Origin: Hawksworthiomyces lignivorus
Lineage: Eukaryota; Ascomycota; Sordariomycetes; Ophiostomatales; Ophiostomataceae
Reading direction: 5' to 3'
Assembly (NCBI GenBank): GCA_002917075.1
Contig: NTMA01000067.1
Location: forward strand, 150,677-214,676
DNA length: 64,000 nucleotides
Shown here: one piece after another, positions 48,933 to 61,287 of the stretch
Position numbering within the stretch: the first letter of the stretch is position 1
Layout of the letters: every line of letters starts with the position of its first letter
Made by a program: the position numbers and the translations under genes
Notes under the pieces: generated by a model
Database searches by the model: none
Told to the model about the DNA's origin: nothing
Seen by the model: the letters and a program-made list of their open reading frames with translations, nothing else

Positions 48933-50024
48933 ATGCCTGCCACTACCGCCAACGATGCTGTGCATCTCTCCAGCAAATACGATGCCATACCGGGTCCTCT
49001 GGGCCTGCAGGCTGCATCTCTGGCTGGAAAGGTTGCCCTGGTCACTGGTGCCGGCCGCGGCATTGGGCGTGAAATGGCGCTGGAGCTTGGCCGTCGCGGT
49101 GCCAAGATCATTGTCAACTACGCCAACAGCGACTCCTCTGCTGAGGAGGTCGTCGCCGCCATCAAGAAGAGCGGCTCAGATGCCGCCGCCGTGAAGGCCA
49201 ACGTCTCGGACGTTGACCAGATTGTGCGCCTGTTTGAGGAATCTGTCAAGATCTTCGGCAAGCTCGACATTGTGTGCTCCAACTCGGGCGTCGTCAGCTT
49301 CGGCCACGTCAAGGACGTCACCCCCGAGGAGTTTGACCGCGTCTTCAGCGTCAACACGCGCGGCCAGTTTTTCGTCGCCCGCGAGGCGTACAAGCACCTC
49401 GAAGTCGGCGGCCGCCTGATCCTGATGGGCTCCATTACTGGCCAGGCCAAGGCAGTTCCAAGACACGCCGTCTACTCTGCCAGCAAGGGAGCCATCGAGA
49501 CTTTCGTCCGCTGCATGGCCATTGGTAAGATCTCCCTTTTTTTTAAAAAAAAAAAAATTACCTTCACTACTACTACGACCTCCGAAAACGGCAGCATAGA
49601 CACTAACATACGTCAGACTTCGGCGACAAGAAGATCACTGTTAACGCGGTTGCTCCTGGCGGTATCAAGAGTAAGTTGCTTTTTTTTGTTCCCTTATTTT
49701 CTTTAACCGCCTAGTGTCTAACATACTAATGCACGATTAGCCGACATGTACCACGCAGTCTGCCGAGAATACATTCCGGGCGGTTTGGACTTCACAGATG
49801 AGGAGACGGACGAGGTAAGTTGAACTACCCCGTTCTATTGAAATATGGATAAATGAATAAGAGAAATAATAACAACTCTATTACAGTACGCTGCCGGCTG
49901 GTCTCCCATTCACCGGGTTGGCCTGCCTATTGATGTCGCCCGCGTCGTCGCTTTCCTCGCCTCGCAAGACGGCGAATGGATCAACGGAAAGGTTCTGGGC
50001 GTGGACGGTGGCGCTTGCATGTAA
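48933..50024 (+). CDS. 1,3,8-trihydroxynaphthalene reductase-type SDR (melanin)
   Basis: Exons 48933..49524, 49617..49670, 49741..49814 and 49887..50024 give 285 residues, against 283 in the Magnaporthe enzyme. Introns are 92, 70 and 72 nt, all with GTAAG donors. The classical short-chain dehydrogenase fold shows NADPH motif GAGRGIG (about 39-45) with the [13 protein letters not shown] end that favours NADPH, NSG at about 117-119, and catalytic Ser167, Tyr181 and Lys185 (YSASK). The substrate loop has [15 protein letters not shown] and the end GVDGGACM, whose C-terminal Met is typical of the trihydroxy enzyme rather than the tetrahydroxy one. It reduces T3HN or T4HN to vermelone or scytalone in DHN-melanin synthesis. 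No polyketide synthase or scytalone dehydratase lies in the window. A role in another naphthol or anthraquinone pathway is possible. Confidence 0.92.
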
Positions 50025-50322
50025 GAGCAGAAATGCTTGCAGGTTTTCTTATGGTATAACGGCGTTTTAGCTTGGGAAACAGACGGGGCATGGGGAGCGA
50101 GGCAAACTATGTATGACTATGCCGTATGCCAATCTTTCATATTTTACTGCTAGTAATTACATGAAAACATGAAGATTCAGACCACAACTAATGGGAATAT
50201 AATCCCCAGCCATTGAAGCTCGATACAGATATTACAATGTGTAAATTCCTTGGCTCCTTTCTCAACTAAATTGATATTTAAGGTACATAATTATTGGATT
50301 TGAGCGGCACTCCAGGCTCGCT

Positions 50323-50886
50323 TTAAGGCGTGGGTCGGCCAATGATTGTCGTCACGAGCGTGGTTAGAGGCGCATCCATCGTTTGAGTCGGAGCAGCAGC
50401 GTCTCCAGAATCACCGTTGCCGTTCCCGGTACTAGAGCCGCTGTCACTGCCGTCGCTACCGTCATTGCCACCGTCACTGTCATCACTGCCATCATCGCCG
50501 TCGTCGCCTCCCTGGTCTGATGAGCCATTGGAATTCTTGCAGGCCGCATCGGTCCGACCGTCAATGCCAGCATTGCAGGACCCAGCGCCGCACTGCTGAC
50601 TCCAAGAGATCTCGCCGTTCTCGTCGCAGTTATAGATGCTGTCGTATGCTGCTGACACACCTACACCGCCGTCTGCTGCTGCCACAATCAGGTCATCCTG
50701 GGCGTAACCTGCAAATGTCAACAGCGGAGCACGCAAGTGTCAGGATTGCTTTTGCTTACCATAGGTACCGGTCAGGGTCCAGCCACAGATATCAAAATTT
50801 GCTGGGCACAGTATCTTTTGAGCGTTAACTAAGCCGGATAACGCAGCTGCAAGAGCCAATGGTGCCGTTGCGGCGAACTTGACCAT
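50323..50886 (-). CDS. Small secreted acidic Ser/Asp/Gly-rich protein
   Basis: Exons 50886..50760 and 50708..50323 (51-nt intron) give 170 residues. A clear signal peptide (MVKFAATAPLALAAALSGLVNA) precedes a ~75-residue domain with six cysteines (KILC, DIC, YNC, QQC, GSC, AAC) and then a tail of Asp, Gly and Ser repeats (SDQGGDDGDDGSDDSDGG) ending in a Thr-rich APLTTLVTTIIGRPTP. No family was recognised. The layout, a Cys-stabilised module plus a flexible acidic tail, resembles wall-associated or effector-like small secreted proteins, but that is inference. It converges with the THN reductase gene with 298 bp between them. The end is not a clear GPI signal because the hydrophobic stretch is too short. 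Confidence 0.8.
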
Positions 50887-53330
50887 GTTGAAAATATGGG
50901 AAGGAGTGCGTCAATAGCTGGGTAATCAGGCCTCAAGAGTATCTTATCAAAATCTGGTGCTGTATGCCGCACTGATAAGAGTGAAAAAGCAATGGAAGAT
51001 TGTATGAAAGAAAAAAAGTTGAGGAAAGAGGGAGAGAACCCGGAAACAAATGATACAAATCATGGGCTCCTCGGGAGAAGCCATCCATATATGAATAAAT
51101 CGTCCTTTCATATCTATACCATGCCTCATTTGTCTCGGGCTTTTCTCTCCTACGGGACTCCGACCCATGTTTTCTTGGGACATTGCGTGCATCGTCTGGG
51201 GATAGGTATGATTAACTTCGGATCAAGGGCTCCCCAGCTTGACACCGGGTTGAAGCTCATGTTCGGGATGTGCCCTGTCAGGGCCCTGTCAGGGCTTTCC
51301 CTTGAGCCCGTAAACCGGTTTTTCATACATGTGAGATGTATACCTCGTCTATCCGTCCGTCATTTATTGTGTAGGAGCCTGGGATGAAAGCCAGAAGCAT
51401 AATTGCTAAAGGAAAATTAAGCTCTAGTTAATTTAAGCGCATGTCGGGCAATTTCCCCTTCATCGCGTGATAGAGCCTACAGGAGGACCAGGAGTTGTTG
51501 TAGATATGAAGGGAAACCTTCACGAGGAGAGAAAACAGGCACTGCCTACGCATATAGTGCTACTTTATTCCTGCTGGCACTTGTCGGAGTTTTTCAAGCT
51601 CTCCTTGCCGTGGTCCTGGTGTTTGATATGCTGCACGAATACCCGGCATTTGGCAAACACAAAGACTTTGGCGTGTTTATCCCTTTATCCCTTTTCCTGA
51701 TATACCATGCCTCTTACCAACACACCGGGAGATATGGGGGCTAGTAAACGGAGGCACGATAACTATGGAATGACGATGGCCAGATAATTAGCGTTTCTTC
51801 TATTGCGAGAGATTGCCCTAGTTTTTTATATTTTATTCCCCCCCGATGATCTCTCTAAATACCCGCAGCCGACTGCTTTGAGTTTCCGTGTAATCAAATC
51901 TGAAGAGCAGGGCATCACAGCTCACCCGATATCTAGTAAGTCAAAATCAAATTACTTGTCTTTCTTCCTTTTACTCTTTCTCTCATTTTGTCCCACATGT
52001 CCGTATATGCTGTGTGTTACCTATGGCATATGAAAGTATAAGTTTCGGAGATTCAGACCTAGTTATGTACTCAGACGTGAATGTTGTATCATCTTTTGTC
52101 TAGTCTTAGCTCTCTCTCTCCTTGAGTATTACTTTAATACCGAGAATCGATGTTTGTTATGTAACATCAAAAGCTTGTTTGTGCCTAGCCATGCCAAGGA
52201 GGTCTAGGCTATGTGAGGTAGCCAAGAAACAATAAACAGCTGACGAGTGGGAAGCAGATAGGCAAAATTTGAACGTGGATAAAACGTGGCATGCCGAGAA
52301 AAATCCAAATCTATTTTTATGCCATGTCTTATCCACCAGGGCCTCACTCTATTTCTTCCTCTTCTTCTCTCCCTCCTTTTTTGAGATAAAAAAAAAATCA
52401 TAGTTATGGTCAGTCTCGTAGCCGAAAGGATGGTGAAACTAATTCAGCAGAATAGCACTATATGGTCGCCTCCCTACCTGCTACAGATCATCCTCTCTCT
52501 CGCGGCCGCTCATGAAGCCTATATCGTAACCCCTGTCTTTGGTTGGAATCGTATACAAGTTATGAATCTACCCAGCCAAATAGCCTCTGAGTTGAAAAAA
52601 AAAGAAGCTACGTTTTTGCTACAGCTATTTCATACAGGTTCAAAGAAAACGAGGCAGCTTCTCCCGCGTACTAGAGCAGAGGTATGCCAGGGAATTTTAG
52701 TACTTGGGTGAATATCAGCTCTATCGAGATTTGTGGTATAGTGCCACCTCGGTAAATGATGGGCATAGAATATCGTCTTTGTTATTGGTGCGGCCGGAAT
52801 TCTTGACGTCGTATGAAACGATGTAATCCACACGGCACAATTGCTGAGGGCTTTGGCAGCTTACACGTCAAGGATGCCTCTTTGACTGAGTGGTGTTTTG
52901 GACTAAAGAATGTGCATATATCCAATCGCCGATGTGTCCATAGTTACGAGTGCAACGAGCGCCATGACTCGGAAGTATTTCAGATAGCCACTTGGATTAT
53001 GGAGCTCGGCAGGAATTGCATGATCCTCTTACTACTTGGGGGCACCGATAGATCACTGCTGTAATATTTATGTGAAGGATGTAGGCTGAGGGACGGGATT
53101 CGAAATTGTGCTACAGGATTAAATCATACATGATATATAACATAATTAAAAAAAAAAAAAAGTCATTCCCTCAATACTTTTAGGTACCAACAGTACATGC
53201 GTTGCTTTTTCCGTCCGGTATCCGTTACTAAAGCCTTCATCCAGCGCTGTATTCCCAATGCACTATTACCACACTAATTTTTATCTATCAATACCTTCTG
53301 ACGCTGGTATTGAATGAAAAAACACACTGT
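50887..53330. other. Intergenic region
   Basis: 2.4 kb with short frames only (for example 52406-52711 and 52813-53064, both with an ATG but no domain or splice support). A tandem palindrome, CCCTGTCAGGG twice, lies at 51273-51294. An A run is near 53147-53161. Confidence 0.4.
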
Positions 53331-56328
53331 CTATCCAGAATCATCGTCTGTTTTGTGAGAACTTCGTGATGAGCTTCGCGAGCTGTAGAATTCAGACTTC
53401 TTCATAACTTGACTAAAAGCGAGTTAGTTGTGATTAGAAATTGAAAATACTAAGAAAAATACAAAGGATAATCACTTACAATCTTCCTCGGTCAGTTGGG
53501 TTTCTCACGATTACTAGTTCATCTTTGGTCTTTTTGCCTCTCTTGGTGCTCGTGGACCGGGTCGAGGATGGTGCCCCACCGGCTAGCCGTGACCGCAACT
53601 TGGCCACCTGGTCTTGCAGCGTCATCATTTCAGCATCGGCAGTCGTGCATGCAGCTGTGAGCTCTTCCACGCGGCTGTTGGCGACAGACAACTCGCCCGA
53701 AAGGATGGCATGTTGTTGTCGGAAGGGCATCAAATCAGCCACGACCTGTTCCAGCTCCGCAACACGGGCCTTGGCAGCAGCTGTCGATTCTTCCACAGAG
53801 GCAGAAGATACCTTGAGGGCTTCGTGTTCGTCCTGCAGAGTGGAATTTTCTGTTCTTAATGACGTATGAGCAGCTTCAAGCGCCTCGAACCGGTCGGATA
53901 AAGAGCTGTGGTCTTTTTCGAGGGTAGCGTATTTTTCTTGTGAGCTCTCGTCGGGTTCCGCCGAGCTATTGGCTTTGAGCTCTTCGTTTTCAGATGCCAG
54001 CGCAGCGTTATCTTCCTCAAGCTTGGCCAATAAGTCTTTGAGTTCGGTGGTAGCTGCCTCGTCAGCGGTTTGGCGTGCATGTTCGAGCTCGGTGGCGTGC
54101 TCCTCCGCCTGCGCTTTGAGAGTCGTGTTTTCGTCTTGCAGAGCAGCAAGATCTTTGGCGAGGAGGTCGGCTTCTTCCTGCTGGCCAGCTTTGTCGTTCT
54201 CCAACTCATCAATCTTAGCTGTCAGATCGCTGTTGGCCTCTTTCAGCACGTCTATCTTCACAAACCAATTGCTGCTTTCAGCTTCCAGGTTCGTTAGCTT
54301 TTCGGTAAGGGTTTGCTTGTCGGCCTCCAGGGCGGGAATAACATTGTCTTGAAGATCTGCCTTTTCAGCCTGGAGGGCTTCTAAAGATTCTTTGAGTTCT
54401 TGTACGCTCTCCTCTAGCAGGACCTTCTCTTTGTTCAATTCGACAGTTGCTTCGTCTGTAGCGTCCCGCTCATTTTGTAACATGTCTCTTGCTGCCGCAA
54501 GCTGCTCTGCCTCTGTCCTTTTGTCAACGAGATCTTGCTCCAAGACCTCGATTTGAGTCTGCAGGGCATCACGCGTCCTTTCAAGATCATTGATCTGAGA
54601 AGCCATCAGAGCATGTATCTCCTTGTTCGCATCTCGAGCTGCAACGACTTGCCCTTCTAGGTCGGTGCAGCGTGCCTCGAGCGCCTCTTTAGTCTCCCGA
54701 AAGACAGATACTTTTTCTTTCTCGGCGGCCAGAGAATCTTTGAGTTCGGCCAGTGCCATATTGGCTGCTGCCAGAGTCTGATTGGCCTCGTCTAGGCGCT
54801 GAGAGGTGTCCGCCAAGGTCTGAGAGGTCTCTGTCAGATTTTGTGTTATCATGTTCAGATCAGCCAGTAGTCTTCCAGCTTCGTCCGTCTTCATCTGAAG
54901 GGCGGTTTCGAGGTTTTCTTTCGCCGCAGAAACTTCTTCTAATTCGTCTCTGAGTCGATTGTTTTCCTGCCCCAAATGACTGTTCTCTTGCCCCAGCTGA
55001 CTGTTTTCCCGCCCCAACTGACTGTTTTCCTGCTCCAGTTGACTGTTTTCTTGCTCTAACTTGTCGATCGCCTCAAACTGCAGGATGCGTCCCTGGTCTA
55101 GACTCTCCTTTTCGATCTGGAGTGCTTCTAGACTGGCCACAGCTTCTCGAAGCTCTTCGGTGAGCTTGGATTGTTTGAGCTCGAGAGCTGCTTGCCGTTC
55201 CATGAGTTTTTTGTTTTCTTCGTCGAGGTGGCTCTGAGTATCGTGCCTTGGTTCTGGCTGTTCCTGAGCTGCCCTCTCGGCGCCTCGCATGGAATACGTT
55301 TGCAAAGCACGTCGTGATGGTATGTGCACAAACCCCATGGCGTCTTCTTCCCCTTCCTCGTCGACTTCTCTGCCTTGCTCGAGGAGCAAGTGCCGGTCGA
55401 TGCCGCTGAATGAACGTGACCGGCGGCGAATTGGCCGCGGCTGATTTGCGGGTACGATGATCGACCTCATTTGTTTTTTTGGCGACTGCACTGGCGTGTC
55501 CGACCCACCGTCGTCTGTGTCCTCGACTGTCGTGGCCTGTGTGCTGATGGATAGACAAGATGACGCCGCATCTTCGGTCTCTGACGAATCGCAAAATGTC
55601 ACTTTTTTCTTGTTGCTTTTGAAGCCGGATCCTTCGGTGCTTCCGTAGGCAACGGTACTGTAGCTGGGCTGGCTGCGCAGCGCATGGTTCCCGGCAATGC
55701 TGCGCATGGATGGAGAAGGCGGCGGAAGAGGCAGAGCCGGGCGAGAGGGCATCGCTTGACCCAGCCAGGGGGAGGGTGGCGCCAAATTCCGGCTGGTCCG
55801 GCTGGTCCGGCTTGAAGAAGAGATGGTCAAATCTTGGCCAACCGATGGTGGAGATATTAGAGCTGGCGGTGGCGCTGTGACTAAAATTTCCGGCGGTCGG
55901 CTGGAGATGAAGTGTACGGTAGGGCGGGTGTGGTCGGCCGGACGCACCACCATACTCCGGCGATGAGACCCTCCGGTGGCGCCACCGCTGCCAGTGCTGC
56001 CTCCGCCGCTGCGGCGGCGGACGCCATTTGGCAGACTGAATGACTGATTTGGCATCATTGAAGAAGGGCCGGCCTTTGGTATAGTATCTTGCCCAGATTC
56101 CTCGTCGTCTTCGCCAACGGCAGGCTCGTTTGAAGCCACTGACACATCTGACATATTGGACGGCCGTGGTCTCAATTTGAGGCGTAGCTGAGGACGGCGC
56201 TGCAGCTGTTGGTCCTGCTGTCTGTTGGAAGACGAATCTCCAGCCTGTCGGAATGCCAGACGTGGTTTTTGGACCCGCATCGTCTCCTCCCTGATGTAGG
56301 AGCTCCCAAACGGATTGTCGGGATCCAT
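53331..56328 (-). CDS. Large coiled-coil protein, disordered N-terminus
   Basis: Exons 56328..53480 and 53412..53331 give 976 residues. The 67-nt intron near the 3' end (gtaagt, ctaac, tttttag-type end) adds QVMKKSEFYSSRSSSRSSH...SG; if retained, the protein stops two codons into it. The start MDPDNPFGSSYIREETMRV is the first ATG; upstream in-frame codons lack one. Residues 1-~350 are Ser/Pro/Arg-rich and disordered, with KKKVTFC and RRRSRSFSGIDR basic patches that look like kinase sites. Residues ~360-910 are almost pure heptad coiled coil, including five near-identical 7-residue units (LEQENSQ type). The C-terminal end is basic and Ser-rich. This is the build of a cytoskeletal, spindle-pole or polarity scaffold, but no family was recognised and no function is assigned. 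Confidence 0.82.
54958..55063 (-). repeat. 21-bp tandem repeat encoding LxQENSQ heptads
   Basis: About five 21-bp units in the coiled-coil gene, each encoding one heptad (LEQENSQ, LEQENSQ, LGRENSQ, LGQENSH, LGQENNR). Unit length equals a heptad, so gain or loss keeps both frame and coiled-coil register. Confidence 0.8.
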
Positions 56329-59251
56329 GGTGAGATTGAATAAGCTTCCCTCGTATGAGCTCTCTGTTTGTTTTGATGCTCTTCTTTCAGTTTCTTTTTC
56401 CACAACTTTGATTTTGTGGTTGCTTTTTTCAGTCTGGTGATTTCGAAATTCCTCGTCCGTGAGTGTTTGTTGTAGAGTACTTGCTTCGGTTAAGATAAAG
56501 ACGTCCGCGTTTCTTTCGTTGGCGGAACTGCTCGTCAGTTATTGATGTTTTGATCGTGATAAAGGCAGGACCCAGGCAACTCATTACGCGGATTTAGACG
56601 GCTTTTCAGAAGAAAGAGAATAAGAAAATAGAAAAGAGTTGTTCGAATGGGAGTAAGAGCGTCAGAAGTCTGTATTGTATCATAAGATAAAAAAAGAAGT
56701 GTACTTGGAAGGTAGAATGATAAGCGGTTGGTAGAGTGATATGTTTGGATATATAAACAAGGCATATTTTGAATGGTGAAAGGCGTCCCTTTTACACTCC
56801 TCTCCTGGTCGGTGTGTCCACAATCCACCACAAACCATACAGCATAATACCCCATTGTACATGTACAAATTGATGAGGCGCGGTAGAGGAGAAAAAGCCC
56901 TAGGAGGACAACCAGGGCCATCGATTGGGTAGCAATCAGGAGAGACAGCGTGAGGAGCTGCTGAACAGCAAAGACATCGACAGCGGCAGGACAACGTGCC
57001 TTTTTTTTGTGTGTGTCTTTTACTTCGCCTTCTCCTTATTTTCCCGTCTCAAGATTGGACCGGGACAGCGTCTCGCTCTTCCTGGGTCTCGACTTTGCCT
57101 CGCTAGTCCGTATTACGCTTGCTGCATCCGTGATATATTTGTGGGATTACTCCGTGATCCAAAATTAAGCACATCGCATTGCCGAGCAGCCAGCCACGAG
57201 ACAGCAAGGCTGTCGACCCAATAAAGCACAATTTTCGCGTTTGTCATTTTGACTTTTGTGTGCGGCCGTTGGTTGCTGTTTACTTGGCCGTAGCCCAATC
57301 TCTCCACAGTTGGGCTTCGACAGACACGTACCCAGGGGGCTTGCTCAAGGAGTGGCAAAATAAGCACAAAATTAAGCCTCACATTTCCACGAGTTTTCAC
57401 CGTACAAATGTGCGAAATCAATAAAAGGTCAAATGTCCTTTCGCAGCAGTAGTAGACGAAAGGCAAATATTCGTCCAACACATAGTAGGCGGCGCAACAC
57501 CACGTAAACGAGGCGCACGAAAGCGCACCGACATTTCCAGGCAGATGCTAAGATCGTGGTCCCGTGTTTCTTTGGCCATCTACTTTGATGCTGTCCAACA
57601 ATTGCGAATGTATCCGCAAAAAAAAATCTCTTGTGTGCTAAATGTTTGGGAGGGAGAGCAGCAGAGTAAAAAAATCAAGGTACGAGATGCAAGTCATACA
57701 GCATTTGTAAAATACAAAGAAACGTGTTTTGCCGTTATTTGGTTACGGTGGCCTTATTCTCTCTTTGGCTATTTTGTCTCCTAGGCATCCTTTTTTTTTT
57801 TTTTTTTTGGGTGTTTCTGCCTCTCTTTTGTCTTCTATACCTTTTTGCGCTCCTGCTTGTCAGCCTCCAAGTGCTATATTCCGCCGCAGGTGAGATGTCA
57901 TCGCGGCTTTCAGCTTTTTTCCCGTTACGACCTGTATGTATCGTGCTTTTCGATGGCAGAGCTTTTTGCCTAATCAGTAGGGTTTGTTCCCGACATGATT
58001 TGGACCCAATTTGACCCGTAAGACACGAGGAACGCAAACTGTGGAGACTGATGGTCAGTGTTTATGAGTCACGGTCTCACCTGTTTGCTCCAACGCGAAG
58101 GTATTGGCAGGGCCGGCACGGAGCATATGGAGCAATGTTTCACAGCCCGAAGACTGGGAGACTGGGTTCGCCAGCTCTCCGGCTGCTCCTCTCGTTGCCG
58201 CTGTGAAATAGCCCAGGCTCTTCTCAGGAACTGGAGCTCCTTCTGTCTCATCAGCTTTTTCCACCTTATGAAAAGGAAGCCTTATGACGTAAGGCTTCGA
58301 TACTGCAGCTCCCACCTTACAGAACTGAATGCTCCTAATACACGTGCTATAGACGCGTCTTGTCTAACGTATTCTAGCTCTTTTACGCAGTTGTTGGCGT
58401 TCCTCTGCCGGTTCGCTTTTCCCATTTTTCATTTAGCGACATATTTGGGCTAGATTCGTATTTCCTGACATCCTATTGGCTGAAATTGGTGCCTGAGAAA
58501 GACGGGAACTGGAAAAGGCTTTTAAAAAAAAAAAATTCAATTCCCGAGTTCGGAGTCCGCCGTCTTCGCGCCAGCTTCTTTCTCCTTCTCTGCTGCCCCC
58601 TAAGAGTAAACCATAGAAGCTAACGCAGCTCGCTTCTTCTCTTTATCACCTAGCTACGAGCCTTCGCCGGATATAAAGGGGACGGCGATGCGAGATTCGC
58701 CAGTTCGGAGGTTCGGCGACGCTGTTTTGTTTTTCCACTCCCACTAATTCAGTGTATGTGACTCGGTCCACGTCGAGTCACCACTGCAGATTCTTTACCT
58801 CGACGTGCCTTTCCCAATTTTGCTCCAGCTTTGCCGAATTTCCTGCCACCGTCCTGTTGCCTCTGACCTGTGTAGATTGCTTGATACATCGCTGTCCGTA
58901 TGTGCTGGCTGACCTGAGAGCGCAGCAGACACATCGTAAAAGCAAGCCACGTAAGAGACCCGTGCTAGAATAATATGACATGTCCTGCCAAATACTGCCA
59001 GATCCACCATCATACAGTTCATTGTATCACGCCAAAGCACCTCGCCAGATTCATCGTGCTCTATATGCAAGCATTGCTGTTATGGAGCAAAACTAGCTGG
59101 ATGAGATTCGTATACGCAGCATGCACAAGCATACGCATCTACTTCGTACGTGGGATCAAGAACCCGCCGCCGTAGCCGGCGGGGTTTTCCTTCCTTTTCT
59201 GATTCTGGGGCGCTTTCCGTCTGCAGGATAAAAATTTTTTTTTTTTAATTT

Positions 59252-59283
59252 TTGCAGTGCGGGGTGGCCATCCCGCACTGCAA
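59252..59283. promoter_or_regulatory. 32-nt near-perfect palindrome upstream of homocitrate synthase
   Basis: Arms TTGCAGTGCGGG (59252-59263) and CCCGCACTGCAA (59272-59283) are exact inverted repeats. The 8-nt centre holds the further palindrome TGGCCA, with only one G/T pair unmatched. It lies about 420 bp before the ATG. It could be a regulator site, an RNA hairpin if transcribed, or a transposon footprint. Confidence 0.7.
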
Positions 59284-59410
59284 TTCGATTATCTGATTGG
59301 ACAGATTTGTCTCTAATACCCACATTGTCGAGCGTGCCTGCCTCGTCAAAACCCAGTAAAAATTTTGGCAGCCGAATATGGTGGAAAGGAAATTTCTGAT
59401 TGTCCAATGG

Positions 59411-59417
59411 TGAGTCA
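59411..59417 (+). promoter_or_regulatory. Gcn4/CpcA-type site TGAGTCA
   Basis: An exact TGAGTCA lies 288 bp before the homocitrate synthase ATG, three bases after CCAAT. It is the binding word of the general amino-acid control activator Gcn4/CpcA/Cpc1, apt for a lysine-pathway gene. A second copy is at 58075-58081. Confidence 0.6.
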
Positions 59418-59704
59418 TGTCCCATGGAAGGGACCTATTTTGCGTACATCGGAGCGAGGCACTTGGGGGCACAAAAACGTCGAGAGAACCCCTCCACGAC
59501 GCTTCATCCACCGCCTTGAATTTTCTCTTCCTTTCTTCTTCGAGATCAGAACAACAGACTAATAATAACCACGAATTACGGCAAAAATTCATATTTGCAA
59601 CTAATTTTACTCGACGATCAACTTGACATATCATATTAATCTCTTATCCTTCACTTTGTCGTCGCTATCGTCTCCATTCTCTGACATCGACATCATCCGC
59701 AATC

Positions 59705-61287
<1,583 letters not shown>

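Larger units (their letters stand above)
56329..59704. promoter_or_regulatory. Divergent promoter region of the coiled-coil and homocitrate synthase genes
   Basis: 3.4 kb without a supported gene. Seen: TGAGTCA at 58075-58081 and 59411-59417 (Gcn4/CpcA type), CCAAT at 59404-59408, a hairpin around TGACG at 58273-58295, a long palindrome at 59252-59283, and T runs at 57792-57808 and 59234-59247. Several short frames with no family were ignored. Confidence 0.55.

Noticed and set aside
52406..53064. Two plus-strand frames with ATG starts (101 and 83 codons)
   Set aside because: No signal peptide, domain, or shared splice structure; length is within chance.
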